Shown one piece after another: positions 48,531 through 62,730 of a stretch of DNA of 64,000 bases. The stretch comes from Callaeas wilsoni (taxonomy: Eukaryota > Chordata > Aves > Passeriformes > Callaeidae), in assembly GCA_013398955.1 (NCBI GenBank), contig VWPU01008545.1:1-64000 (forward strand), given 5' to 3'. The first letter of the stretch is position 1; the number at the start of each line of letters is the position of its first letter. The translations under genes and the position numbers were made by a program. The notes below the pieces were generated by a model, which was not told the origin of the DNA, made no database searches, and saw only the letters and a program-made list of their open reading frames with translations.

Positions 48531-48634
48531 GCCTGTATCCCATGCGTGTATCCCATGCCTGTATCCCATGCCTGTATCCCATGCCTGTATCCCATGCGTG
48601 TATCCCATGCCTGTATCCCATGCCTGTATCCCAC
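48531..48634. repeat. 13-bp minisatellite, 8 copies
   Basis: GCCTGTATCCCAT and its variant GCGTGTATCCCAT repeat every 13 bases from 48531. The G variant is in copies 2 and 6 (four apart), which hints at a 52-base higher-order step. It starts only about 75 bases after the 19/57-bp array. Confidence 0.95.
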
Positions 48635-51600
48635 CTGTGCACGCCGCCAGGGACAGAGCCTGCCCGGCGTTCCGGGGCTGATCCATCCCGTGGGATGAGC
48701 TCGCTGACCCGCGTGCGCGCGGCCTGGACCGACGGACGGATCCCTGCAAGGACGTGTGAGGGAGATGCCGCTGCTCTTTTCCAAATATTGATGAGGAGCT
48801 GCTCAAAGCAGCCTCGTCACTCACCTCCTGTGCCTGTTTAGGTTCATAGACTGAGCGCAGATTGAGTAAGAACTGGCTGTTAAACAAAAACAAACCCCAC
48901 ACTCACTTCTGACCTCATCCACACCTTGATTTCCTACCGTAATGTTCTTCCCAACGGTTTTATGTGCCTTCTGCCAAAAGGAACAGCTCACTGAAGGACT
49001 TGCAACTTCTCCCGTGGGCATTATTGACTAAAAATATACCTATATTCAGCCCCAATATGTGTGATGTGTGTCTGTTTGTTCATATATCACACACAAATGA
49101 CTGTAATTATGTACTGTCCTAAGAGAATGCGACGGAATAAAATGCCAAACCACGTTTTGAATTCCTCATTTGTTGTCAATTTGTGTATGTGTAATTTTCT
49201 AAAAAAAGACAAGGTACAGTCAAGTTTAAGCCATATTACTTTTAAGCTGTTGAGGGAAGCACTAGTCCATTATTTCCACTCCTCTCCTAGTCCCTTACAA
49301 TCCATATGCACTGCAGTCAGGGTTTGGTGATAAATAGCTCTGCAGAAAGCAAAAGCTTCTTGTTTTCTTTGATTCCATCTGCAGGTTGGCAGCTTACTTT
49401 CAACCGATATTTCAATCCCACTGTTTAGCTCAGATAAATTTCAGTCAGGTTCAGTCCATTCGCGTTGCCATTTTTGCTTCACAAATAAGTTCTTGCTTCC
49501 AAGACAATACTTTTTTTTTCCTTAAAAAGAAATTACATATACTTTAAACATCACAGTTTAAGAGAAGGTCATGTAGGAAAACACAATTTTTAAAAGTGAA
49601 TTGGGTATTAATAGTCAGACCTGAATGTCTTTTTAACTGTAACCAGTAGTATAAATGTTCCAGAAGTGAGTCATACTTTGAGTTCTTGCCAAGAATGACG
49701 TGAGTAAATATCTCCCAAAGCCAGCTCTTTTTCAGCAGACTATTGTTAACTGGCATTTGATATATTATAGCAGCATTCATCACAGCTCTTCAGATAAGGT
49801 TCAGTCAGGAGTCCAGTTACATCTGCTTTTTTCCTTTTTCCCCCTCTTTTTCCAGACCATCTCATTCAGTTTTGTTTACAAACTGGAGCACTTGACCTGA
49901 AATAAAACAGTGGCACAAAAATTCAGGCAAATGTTTTGTTATATAAATATCCACGTAAAGTGTCCATGTTTTAGCTTTTTCCAGCCTGTATGTCTGGGGT
50001 GGTGAGTGTTTGAAGCTGCGAATGCCACAGAGATTGAAGACAAGTTTACTTTATATTTAAGATCCAGAAGATGATTCAGAACTATTTGAACTACTGTTCT
50101 TAGAAGGACTTGGTTTCCAGGAGCTAATCCTGGGGTGGGGTTTAAACCAAAGTCTAAGACGCCAGGCTACGACTGCACAGAGGCTTTTGGGGCAAAATAA
50201 CTGAAGCTGCATATTTTCAGTTCTGTGCATTATGTGGCAGTAAAACCAAAGCCACATCCCTGAAAATATTTATTGAATTTCTCAAAGATTTTCTACATGA
50301 ATAATTTCTGGAAGACTTCAGTTACACCTTCAATTTTCCCAGCATTTTGTCGGCAATACGGTGTTAAATGAATTTTTTTTGTAAATTACTGGTACGATGT
50401 CACTAAAAAGTATTTGTTAACAAACTGAAAGCAAGACCTTTGTAACTGAGGTTCACGATCATAATATATTACCTGATATAATAATATAGTGGTTGAAAAC
50501 AAGCTTGTTTTTTATCTTAACCAATCATTAAACTGGCAGCAGAATGCTGCAAACACATGTGAAAAAGAGAGTTTTTAAATCTTGTATGCGATTCCTCTGA
50601 AATTCTGCTGCCGTTTCCTGAGAGAGCGAGCTGCTAAATCCTGCCAAACGCTGCAAACCACCATGTCAAGTTCCTCAAGCCCCCTGTTACTACAGCAGGT
50701 TTTCAGATCTTGGGGCACCAGACAAGGAGCTCTTCTTTGAATCTCCAAAGAGAATAACTCTGCAGCAGAGATGTGCCTTGAAGCTGGAACATTTATTCAT
50801 GGATCAATGGGTGGCATTGCTCGAGAGGAGCCAGCAGCCTTGCAGTCCTATTCCTGTCAGTGTGTTTTGATCTTAGACTGGAGGTGATTTGTCCAACACT
50901 TGAAAGGAGTCTTGGGATGAAGGGAAAAAAGGGGAAATGAGATCAAACAGAGGCCTGATTATATAGTGTTTAAATAGGGGCTTCCGGGGCATATCCTGTG
51001 GTCTTGAAATATTAATCTTATACCCAGTATTTTTTGGTTCAGGTGAAAAGACTGGACTTCCAAACAAACAAGCAATGGTCTAAATGTGCAGGGTGGAGGT
51101 CTGAGAGGTGAGCTGTTAATTACATATTCACGTGGGCAAAAAAGGGCTGTTTTACTGTGTGCCCTGGAATGTCAAATGAAGCCATCACATCGGCCCAGTT
51201 TATGTCCTGGTCAGAGCTACAAGTTCTTCCTTTTTACAGGGAAAACATTATCTGGATGCAATTTTTTTTTGCTATTCTGCTCCAGAAAAAGGGAAATGGA
51301 ACTCGAGTGTGAGCACTCTTACAAGAAAATCACCTGCTCAGGAGTTCACAGCAGCAGGAGTGTTTGAGGGGCAAAATCGTGCTTGGTGCTGAGATTGATC
51401 CGTCAGTGCAGAAGCTGTTTCTGTGTGGGAGCACGTGCCTGCGTTCCTGGCAGGAATTTATAGTGGGATATTTCTTATTGGAGATTGTGTATAGCAAAGA
51501 ACTGGTCAGCTTTTGCCTGCAAACACTCGCTGGTGATAGGTCTGAGTCAGGGTTACACAGGATTTAAACATTGCTCCAAAAATACCTCCAGGTTTTGCTG

Positions 51601-53168
51601 TGGAGAAAATCTTCCAAGTGCAGCCTAAGGCAGAGCTCTGCCTCTGCTGCTCAGGGAAATAAATACTCCTACAAATCAGGCTGAAATGTTGTACAGTGAT
51701 GCTAACATGGACTAAAAACTTTAAAACACTACAAAGAGCGTTGTTGGCTGTACCTGCTTCTGATCATGAACATATTGTTTTTCCAAGACCAGTCTTGGCA
51801 TTAGGGGTTGCTTTAGGGTTTTTTTAAAAATGTTCTGGGTTTAGTTTTAGCATTCAGGAAGGAATCAGTCTAATGTAAATAAATGAAGTGTCTGTACTGA
51901 AAACTGCAGAACAGGGCACTCACATCTAAAATATTTTCAGAGAAATTCACGGCCAGCAAAGTGAACCAACCCACACCATCAAGATTGGTTCTCTTGTTCC
52001 AGACAGGTTTTAAGCTCTGTCATTTTATTTCATTTCAAGGCTCCATTGCAGACACCAGGGCAATGATTTCCAGAAATACATCTATTATGATCATTCAGAT
52101 GTGGGGAATTAAGAGTGCAGCTTTCATTTCTTTATTCCTGAAGTTCTCTACACTTGAAGTAGAGGAAAGCTTGATTAGCTTACAGTGGTCCATAACCAAT
52201 TTTACATCTTTCCTATGGATTGATCTCCGGGGAGCAATTCCACTTTTTATAACCAGAAACTTCCTCTGTTCCTCCCTGGTAACTTTTTGCCTCAGCCCTA
52301 AAGAGTGAGATCTGGCAGTAATGCTGGTTTGAATAAAGAAGGTATTTGGTATCTCATGAGGAATGAAAAATTAATTTGAACAGCACAATTGTAATAAGTT
52401 TCTCTTTATTTTCTTGGCATCTTATGTTTTTTGCAGTCATCTCTAACAATCAAAAAAATATTTTAATTATTCAAGAAGTTATGCGAACACTGAGCAAGTC
52501 AATCAAATCTAGATTTGGAAACCTACTCTTTTTTTTGTTTTTTTCTACTATTAAGAACTTAATTCATCCAGTGATTGGCATTCAGTGTTTAGCACTTTGT
52601 AAATCTTCCCAGTTTTATACCATAACCAGTTACATCCAATTTATTCCCTCCTAGTAAATAAGGAGCATCACTTGAGCTCAGGAATTAAACACATCAAACT
52701 GAGCTTTGTCAAGGGGGCTCTGAATGACAGATGCTGACCTATATATTCCTGAAAGATCTCTAAAACTTGCTCCCAGTTAGGAGATGCTGGTGATGCCTTA
52801 ATGGCTTTGTGATTCCAGGAGTTATTCATGCTCCAGTTTTTCCCTCTGTGTTGATGCCAGCACGAGCATTCTCTGAAGGGGGTTTGGAACAACAGAATTG
52901 CTGTAAATGGAGGTGTGTTTGAAGCAGGGCTCTGTTACAAGACCTTAAACAAGAAGAAATAAACATTCTTTATGTATTTTATTCATTTTTTAACAGCTAC
53001 AATCAGAGTGTACCCAAAATTTCACTTCTAGCTTCATGGCTTGTGGTATTTTCGCTCTAAACATATTAAACTAACAATGGAAAGGGTTGAGTCTGGAGGA
53101 GTTATGCAATTGTTCCCATTGGTATTTTTATTGGCATAATTACAGAGAAATTCTAAATGAAACATGAC

Positions 53169-53194
<26 letters not shown>
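53169..53194. repeat. T26 homopolymer
   Basis: Twenty-six consecutive T residues; the exact length is prone to sequencing error. Confidence 0.9.
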
Positions 53195-53201
<7 letters not shown>

Positions 53202-56200
53202 GCTGCTTATTTGACTAAATTTTCAGTTTACCTTTAGAGTAGCTTGAAACCAAACCAAAAAACGTAAATTTTAAGGCACATTTCCAGTGATTGCAGATTG
53301 GCTTCAATCTGAGAGGCTACAAAGGGGAATGAGCAGATATTTGCTTGTTTTAATGCATTTTCTGAGGGCAGACTTACCCAGAACATAAAATATGAATTAA
53401 AACTTTTGCTAAGATATGCAGAATATCAAACAGAATCGTTCCATTCCTCCATATTTTTTTAATTCCAGCCATTTCTGGCAAAGCTGTGGAAAGCTGCTGT
53501 TTTATTAGGGAAAGCAAATTACTTGGCCAGTTGTTGAAGGAAAAACAAACAGTAATTTATACTGTTTATAAGCAGTTTTTATAGTGTTAAAATTCAGAAA
53601 TCAGTCTTGCTGAATATATTGTTGGCTGAGTAAGATTTTCTGATTTTATTAGTTAAGAGAGATTCATATATTTTCATTATTACCTGAGTTCTTGAATAGT
53701 ATGTGGAATCAGAATAAAGGAAAAGAAACCTATCAGCCATTACAAGTTTTGTAGAAGTTGGGATAGAAACCTTCTCAATCTGTAAAAATAACATTTTTGA
53801 GGTACATGTAGATTTATTTACTATACCTCTTCATTTTAGAAAAAAAATTTTAAGATATAAAGTTTATTTATGTGCATTTTTATGATTGGCCAGATCAATG
53901 GAAATTATTGAGTACCCTGTGACAATAGAAACATTAAATATTTACATTTTTTGTGTGAATTACTTTGACCTAAAAGGAGAATAAAATGGTTGTGAAAATG
54001 GATTAATTTAAGGGAAACTTCTTTCATCTTTTGGGAGTGTGTGAGACAATGCTGCTTGTTCACATAACAAAATACTTGAATTATTTCATTATGAATTAAT
54101 TCAGAGCAGTGCAGAGCATTTACAGTCCATACATTCCTTTGGCTTTGGTCAAAGTATGAGAACTGCAAAGGGGAATACTCTTAAAAAATATCATTCCTAA
54201 AATGATGGATGCATTTACATTTAATTCTACATAAATGCAGCAACTTGTAATCACTGGTAGAATAATTGCCAGTTTATTGGGCCCCTTTGCAAGGGGTTTG
54301 TGGGTAGGAAGCCACTGGGGTTGACTGCAGGTTCTCCTTTTGAAAGGGAAAAAATCCTGTCGTCAATATCCTTAAATTTCTGGGCTTCGAAAATTCATTG
54401 GAATGCAAAAACCAGAAGATTCTGATTATTTCAGAGGTTTTGAGGGATCCACACATATGAAGGTAGACGTGGGGTACTGGAATCAGATAGAATGAAGAAA
54501 ATTGAGGAAGAAGCAGCTTTTTGCAAGGCTAATGGGGATTTAGGAGTGAAAATAACAGTGCAAGGAGCTTTGGCATCTCCTCAGAGCCAGAGGAGGAGAG
54601 AGGTCCTGTGGAATTTTTCAGGGCTGAATTCAACACCACTTTGGGGCTGCCTGGCCAGCACACATCTGCAGGCAGTTTTGGCAAATTCTGCCGGCATTCG
54701 GTTCCAGATCTGAAGAATTCTGCTGGACGTTATTTTTAATGCACAAGCTGTAAAAAACGATACTTTGGAGAATTCCATGTTTATGTTTATGCCACATTTG
54801 CCTCCAAAATAAGGAGCAGGATGTGTAATTCAGCAAGTGCCTCATTAGATGTTACATTGCTCTTTTCTGCGCTTGTTCAGACATGGAGATGAGCCTTGAT
54901 GGGTTTTAATACAGAAAATTCTTCCCTCTTCCTGCTGAGTTACTGACTCCATTTCGGGGGTTTCAGGGGGTTGTGTGTGTGTTTTAAACAGCTGGTTTGG
55001 AGTCAGCTTTAGGGATGTGGCTACAAGGATTTCAGCTGATGCAACGAGCCAGTTTTAGATCCCTGTTAACAGGGAAATGTATTCAGGAAGCGTCAATGAT
55101 CAGCTTGCTAATGCCAGAACAGGAAGCTGATTCTCAGGTTGATGAGCCCACTTCTATCCAAAGTTTGGCTATAATTTCCGAATTCCTGTTTAATTATGAA
55201 AGATGATGTGCTAATGACGAAATGCCCCTATCAGATCAGCTGGAGGAAGCTCAGCTGGAAGAGAAATGAAGGCTTGGCCTTGCTCAGGTGCAGACTTTTG
55301 TTTCCATTATGAGGTATTGCATCACATCCTTTTGACGAGAGGATAAATTCAGGCAGCGCCCTTTTTTTAGTGGGGTGTGAAATGTGCTTTTCTTTTGGTA
55401 GTTGTTGGAGCTGCTCACCCATACCAGAGTTTTTATGGGCTGGGAGTGCCATCCCCTAAGCATTTATATTATAGAAATTTTGATTTTTAAGCACAAATTT
55501 ACTTCTGGTACTGGTGAGGATACTTGTAAAGCAGTTCCAGAAGATTTTTGTTTAAGTAATACTTTTTAAAAAGCCCTGTTTTGTCCCAGTAGAGCACTGC
55601 ATGTGCGTGATCATAAAAACTGTGTCAGTGAGTTTGAGACCACTGGGGAAGGTGTTTCGTTTTCTGTGGATGCTCAGCTGGACTCACACACAGGAGTTTG
55701 GTTCTTGTGATGTTTAAGGAAGAAAACAGGTATGTTATGCCTAGTGTTACACACAGTGTTCACTAGATTTTTTTCCATTTTAATTGCTTTCAGGTATGTT
55801 TGAAACTCCCAGTTAACGAACTAAGTATAGGGTAAAGTAACTCAGGAATGTTTGGGATAAACTATGAAAATGTCAGATTATTTTTGGTTATAACATCAGA
55901 GTTGAGTTCTACAGGGTCTGGATGGAGATGAGTCATTTTAATGCATATAAACAATATATAATTTATTCTTCTTTGCAATTTTGTACCCCTTCAGTTATAA
56001 GAGTTTTTTCCATGTCTATAATTTTCCATATTCCTACCATAGCATCTGCTTCTGAGGAAGAGTCTGTTCCATAATTTCAGAGGTGTGAAATGAGTAAAAG
56101 CTCCTGGTCAGTGTGGTTTAGGCAGTGTATATGTGTTATCAAGCAGTAACCTCAAGGAAGAAACAAGCCTTAACAATACAGAAAATAATTCAGTATTGGA

Positions 56201-57760
56201 ATTCTAAAAACTCCTAAACTTTGTCTAAAGAAAGTTCTCTGCTGGTTTGTGTTTCAATGCCAGTGGGACATTAATTAATGAGCTGTCACTCACCACTGCT
56301 GAGCATGGATTTGTGAGGTCCCTCCTTTTGATCATTCGTGACAGCTCTGATGCTACTGAAATTTAAGTTGTTTCAGAGAATGAGTTCTAAATAACTTAGA
56401 AACGTAGATTTTGTTGAAAACATCAGATTTCCAACCAGACTGTTGCCTTAATGAGAAGTGGAGATTTCATGTCACCCTGGGCTCTCTATCCCTGCCCCAG
56501 AGCACCCTTTCACCCCTCAGTTCTGTGTTGGGGCGTGTTTGGTTTGGGGTTTGTTTTCCCTTCAAGTTTTCTGCTTCATATCAGACCCAGTAGTAAGGAA
56601 GTGCTTAGTAAACTTTGGCTGAAATATTAAATACTTGGCTACTCTCCTTCTCGGGTATTTGCCATTATTATTTCACATTCCACAACGGAAGTTTTACTGT
56701 AAAACTTTGCTTTAATATTTTGGATTAATCTTGGGGTTTGTGTGCGTGGAGGAAAGGGGATTAAGGCTCTGATTTATTGCTGTATTGATGGTGCTCGTGA
56801 AAGGTCAGCTGTAAACACCTCCATGATCCCCTGCAGTCTCCTGGCTGGGGTGGGGCCTCTCTGGGACACCACAGCTCCTTCTGCACCTCATTGTTTGGGG
56901 AAACCCCTTTGGAAGCTCTGGATCCCCACAGCAACACCACCACAGCCTGTGCTGGGTATCTTTGGCCAAAATGGCCTTCTGCTGGTACCTCATCAAACCT
57001 TAGTCTTTAACCTATGGCTGTCCTAAGGACAATCTCTGAAAGTCTCACCTGCTTCCGAGCTTGTTTCAGTTGGGAAATTTGCCTTCTGTACTCAGTGGTG
57101 CCAAATACAGCCGATAAAGATGTTAAACACTGTGTTTAATCCCAAACAAAACTGCCTGCAGATGTGTACTTCGGGATTTTGGGGGTTTCCTATTCATTGT
57201 TTCATTTTTATCTTGTTGGCAAATGCAAAAAATTGATGTCTCTAGCACCAACTCCAGGCATTTGAAGTTAGGGTACAAAGAAGGTGCAGCAATGAGACTT
57301 TGAGACTGAAATTATAACTGGGAATGGTCAAAGAATTGATTGGAAGAGAATAAATGAGCACCCTCTCCAGCTTTTTATCTTTTATTTAGACAATATGGAT
57401 TTATTGCAAGCAATCTCTGCCTATGATGTTTGGATTTGGGTTGATTTTAATTTAATTTTATTTTATGACAGCCTGAATAAAGCCAGCATTGCTTGTTTTT
57501 ATATGCTTTTCTGCATCTGGGTTATGACATAGGGGTGACTTTTACAGATGATGAGATTTCAGGTGCAGATTATGGTTATTGATGCTTTAATTAAGAAGCA
57601 TGGGTAGTAAATGTTTTTCTACAGAGTTAGTTGCTTTCACAGGATAGTAAACTTGGCAGGTATTGTTTAATTCAATTGAATAATTAGTTCCATAATTCAA
57701 ACTCAAAGTTTAGCTGTTGGACCAGAGTGCAGCAATATTCCATTTTTGTCATATTTAGTA

Positions 57761-57815
57761 CTTAGTTCTAAATAACTCAGTTCTAAATAAATAACTTAGT
57801 TCTAAATAAATAACT
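57761..57815. repeat. 19-bp AT-rich tandem repeat, 3 copies
   Basis: The units read 'cttagttctaaataa' with or without the extra 'ataa', and the last two are full length. It is a minor local expansion. Confidence 0.8.
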
Positions 57816-60800
57816 TAACTTTAGTTACTCTGTAATACAGAGATTTTCAGCATGTACATGAAAATCTCTGCTGAAGAGCAAAGATGATCATTTTCCCACT
57901 TGATGAACACACACAGTTTAATATACACTTAGATAAATCTAATTTAAGTGAGATTAATTAAATTCAGCTTAATCTAATTCAATAGGTCCCCATCTCCCCG
58001 ACTGTGGTGGTAACAACCATATGCAGGCTTGGCTGTGAAATGAACCACTGCTGAAAATGCCTCTTTCCCCTCCTTTTCTTTCTGCAGGGTCAGTTTTAAG
58101 CAGGATCTTGTCATTAATCCTGTTTATAACAGTTCCAGGCGTGCTCCCACCAGCTCAGACGGGTCAGGAATCCTGCAAGGAGGGCAGAGACCTCTTTGAG
58201 TGGTTTTGCTGAGGAAGGGGAAAAAGTTGCACAGAATCTCTTTTGCCAGAGATGTGACTTGCCTTGCCTAGTTCTGCTTGTCAGCTTGATTTCTGCAGGA
58301 TACCTGCAGCTCTAATTACAGCAAAGCCAACGTGCTCCTGAGAACTCCGAATTCTGTAAAATTTTCTGCTGCGTCAGCAAATGAAAATTCAAGTCACAGT
58401 CTGTCCTTAAAAATCAAGCTCCAGTCCTAACCTGGTAGGGAATCTTTTAAAGGGCCCTAAAACTGCACCACTCTAAGCAAATACTGCATTTATGGTGATC
58501 TCCATGCCAAAAAAACCAAAACCAAATAAGTAAACAAAACCCAAAGCCAGCTCCTTTCCCCCTAAAACCTCTGTTTTGCTGTTCTGGATTCTCGAAACTG
58601 TTCATCATTTTGCTCTTGTTTAAATGTGGGAGAAAAAAAACTGTTCCAAGGAACTTAGAATAAATCCAGGCCATACTGGAAAGCAATGGAGAGAGCATTA
58701 TTATTGTAATTCTAAGAGAATCTGAGCTCCATGCGCACACACATTTCAGCACTAGGATAATTTCTGAAGTCTTGTTCTGTTATCATTTTTCCATTCCCTT
58801 CCTCCTCCATTCATTTCTTCAAAAATAAGTCACAGAGATATTGAAGAGCAGCCAGATTGTTCAGCTTCTTTATCCAAATAATTATAAAAGAGGCTAAATG
58901 GGAGTACATCTACATGGACACCAAAATCCCAGATTCTGTATGGAAACATTGCTGAGAGCCCAGATACTTATTCTGGGATTTGGAAATTGTCTGAATGGAT
59001 AGTGATCAATACAGTTCACTAACACAGCCCCTCTAAAGCTCCCCTTTCCTGGCCAGAAAGCTGCTTTTTCACTTTTAAGGGTTCACCCCCAAGTGCCTGA
59101 GATCTGTGTTCTGCACAGTTCAGAGCTTTGCAGCCCGAGGCAAGATTTTATTTACATGGAACAGCGTTCCTGCAAGTGTAGATTAGGATCAACCAAAAGT
59201 AATCTCAGTCAGGGAAGGGGAAAAAAGAGGATTCTTGATTGAGCAAGGTGAAGTCCATAAAAATAAAATCAGAACCTGTAGAGCACTAGTGAGAGCACAG
59301 CAGTTGCTTGGAACTTTCCTTATGTGCCTGACATATTCTCCATATTCCTTTAGTTTTTCCCACTTTTGGTTTTCCAGAGCTTTTTCCTGAGGCTTGCAGC
59401 AGCTGACTTGATCTTCTTGCAGGTCTGCAGTGAGAAGAACCAAAACTGGTGACAGCACTTTGTGTTTTAATTTATTACTAATATTTAATATATATAGATA
59501 TATATGTTTATGTGATCAATACATTATGAACTGTAGAGCTGATGGAATCACAACTCCAGTAAGGGAATTCCCAGAGCATCACTGAGGTTTTTGTGCTGCC
59601 ATCTGCAAAGCCCTGGGCCTAAAATCTCTTTCACAAAAGCAGAATTTTCCAGAGGGTATATTTGAAAGTATTGAGAACCACAATTTCCATCCCTTGTCTG
59701 GGCTGCTTCTTCTGTTTAAGAGCATTTGCTGACTGGTTTCCAGTGTTCTGTTGCTTGTTTGTTTTCTGAAGCAGCTCATTTCCATCTTTTTGTCTGGCTT
59801 TAATCTTCAGCCAGTCCTTCACTGCTGAAATGAAAGTGCTTCAGTGCCTGGTATTTTCTTTCTTTGAACAGGTACAAATAAATAGGAGCTGCATCACTAA
59901 AGTCTTATTTTTTATAAGTTGAATGAAATGAGGAGGTGATCTAAGGATGTTCCTCTAAATCCTGTATCACTTTTATTCATTTTTTCTGTGTCTTTTTTTT
60001 AACATCCTGAAACTGTAGGAGGCTAAACTGGGTGCAGTATTTAAGCACAGCTTCACCCTTGGGGCACCCAGAGGTCAAATCCCTCCCTGTTTCAGTCAGT
60101 GCATTTTTACATATTTATCTAAGCTCAAGTTGTGCCTTTCTCCATGGCATTATCTCCTGGGGCTCAGATTAACTTTCTGGACCATCTCAAGTCTTTCCCA
60201 GAGCATTTGATTTCCCCCATTCTCCAAGTGCGCCCTACAGTCCTCAGTCCTGAATATGCAAAATGGGTTGGGCCACTTAAAAATTTACTTCTTTGAGAAG
60301 TTCAAACCTGCCAAATGATCCAGATTGTGATGTATAATTGCCCTAACGTCATCATTATTTACATTTTCGTCTTTCCTGCTGGAATTTGTCTATTTTATTT
60401 GCAGTGGTCTGATATTTAATACCAGCAGAACCTTTTAATGAAGGGCAGAGAGAAATCGTGGTAATTGCATGTCAAAAATGAATCACCTGCCAATGGATGG
60501 GAATAATGGAAAGACATAAAAACTTGGTTCAAAGGAAGCAGTGGGGGAAAGAAAAAGATTGATAAGATTATAATAATGCATGAAAGGAATTAAACGGGGT
60601 TAAAGATGCTTGCAAGGTGAAAATGAGGATTTTGACTCAGTTGCAGAAGACAATAAATACTGTAAATTTCCTATCCAGTTCCAACAGGAAAGGGAGAAGG
60701 GACTGCGTCTCTTATGTGGTTAAGAGAGAAAAAAAACCAGGACAAATAACAGAAATTAGGCCTTCTTTGGCCTGCTTCTCTTTTTTAAGGAGCAATTTCA

Positions 60801-61893
60801 GTGTCCCATCAGTATATATTTTTTTATAAATTTAAAATACACTCAAAAAAACCCCCAAAACTTCTCCAGGGATCAAAGTTGGGGGATTTTTCAGCTGTGT
60901 TTTTCAGCCATGCTCTCTCCATGATGTGGTGTGAGTTATGTAAGGTTTCCTGGCTCTTTTCCCCTCTGTCCATGGAGGGATCTGTTGGCCACGGCAGTGC
61001 TGAGTCTCAGAACCTCAGAGTGTGAAGTCACCGAGTTCCTATTTTGGTACTGAATCCTATATAAAATATTGTATAGATTCCAAACTTATGGGATCCAGCT
61101 TTATCTATGGTATTTTCTCAGCAGTGATTTTTTTTTTCAGATATGCTTTCATTTTAAAAGCAAAAACCCCACAAATTCTCCCCTCGCTCTGGCTAACAGA
61201 TGAATTTGGTGGTGAAGGGAATGCAATCAGAGCTTTCTGTGAGGTTTTTGGGATGCAATCACGGTGAGACCGGATCGTTTCCTGGAGGTGAAGTTTTGCA
61301 TAATGCCTCCACCAGCATTATTCCTCCAACAGGAATCCCCTGGCTTTCCTTTGGAAGTTAATTAGAGTCTGTGCAGGGAATGAGTCAGAATTGTGTGGCT
61401 GAGAGTGTGTGTTGATTACAGCACCGAAATCATCCTAATGGCTTCTCTGTCTGCTGCTAAAAGCAATTACTGGCTGGTAAATTTTTAAGCTGTGAAATGT
61501 AATTTTAAGAAATACTTTGCTTAAAATAACATAATGAAAATAATATACACAAAAAAGTGGTGGCCTTCGCGCTCTGCCGTGTTTTCAGCCGAGCGCTTTT
61601 TTGGAGACAGTGACTCCAGGACCAGTATTTGGAAGAGACTTTTTGTGAAAATATGAAAATAAATTCACTGAATTGAAAAAGCTGTGGAGCTGTAAATGCT
61701 TTATAACATTACAGATGGCAGAAATTGGTTTGAAATATTTGTAAAAGTGAAGGGCATGCCTTTTAAAGATCTGAACATGAAGGTATTCATTCCCTCTCCT
61801 ACTGAGCCAAGCATTGCCTTTTGACTCATGTATTTTGCCTTTCATGAAAATGAGCAAATTCAGGGCTGAAGTGAACCAGGCGTGAAAAAACAC

Positions 61894-61920
61894 CTTTTTT
61901 TCTTTTTTTTTTTTTTTTTT
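61894..61920. repeat. T-rich homopolymer with one C
   Basis: A run of T broken by a single C at 61902. Confidence 0.9.
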
Positions 61921-62730
61921 GCTATTCCCTTTCTTTCCATGTGAGAAAGCTCAGGCAAAAGCCTTTTCAGACTCCTGGATGGCTGACTTGCAGGAGTTCT
62001 CAATAGGAGGCTGTGATGGAAAGCTGAGCATGGGAGACTTTGGTGCTTTTCTCACAGAATGCCATGGATTTTACAGGAAGATAACGATAATCTTCCTATG
62101 AAGATTTCACTCACATTAATAATACTTTGAATACTGGTGTGATGGCTACAGAGCTCTCCCAGATGCTATCAGAAGATTTATTATCCCACTGGTGCCTGTA
62201 TATTTTACTTTTCACTGTGTGGTGATTACCTTTCAATTTTTCCTTTCATAGATCAGCGGTGGTTCAGAAAAGTGATGTTTATTAGTATGTTATAATAAAT
62301 TTTTTGTGTCTGTATATTTATTGTCGATGGCAGCATGAATTTGCACTTTACTAATTTGGCTTTGCCAGGAAAAGGAAAGGTTCCACAGAAGTTCAGGTGT
62401 GAGCCAGGAAGAAGTTGTGGTGCTGTAGCATTCCTGCAGCTCCAGGTTAAAGGCTGGGAATTACAGAATAACTGATATTTCAGATGAGCCATTTGAAGTC
62501 ATCACAACGTAGCAGGAAAGCCATGACTACAACTGACAAATCCATGTTTTCTTCACAGTGCTGTGATCCCAGTCAAGAAGTAAGAGATGCTTTCCCCCTT
62601 TTAGAAAAGCATTTTCTTCTTAAACCAACATTTTAAGGCTTATGCCAGGTTCAGCAGCAGACTGCTCCCTCAGAAGCTCCCCTTTGTTGTGGTGCCTCCT
62701 GTGCTGTTTAACCTCCCTGTTTACTTTAAG

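Larger units (their letters stand above)
48635..62730. other. CNKSR2 intron 1, no gene recognised
   Basis: About 14 kb, mostly AT-rich. It holds a T26 run at 53169-53194, a 19-base repeat of the 'cttagttctaaataaataa' type (three copies, 57761-57815) and a T-rich run at 61894-61920. I looked for CNKSR2 exon 2 (the LDDCLQ... part of the SAM domain) and did not find it. Short open frames have no recognisable domain. Confidence 0.5.

Noticed and set aside
36761..48634. CRISPR-like regular repeats
   Set aside because: The arrays have no unique spacers; units abut directly. The window is a vertebrate genome, so these are minisatellites.
47762..48902. Proline-rich frames up to 378 residues and a collagen-like + strand frame
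   Set aside because: They are created by the 57-bp repeat, which is a multiple of three. The flanking parts are simple repeats and unrelated sequence.
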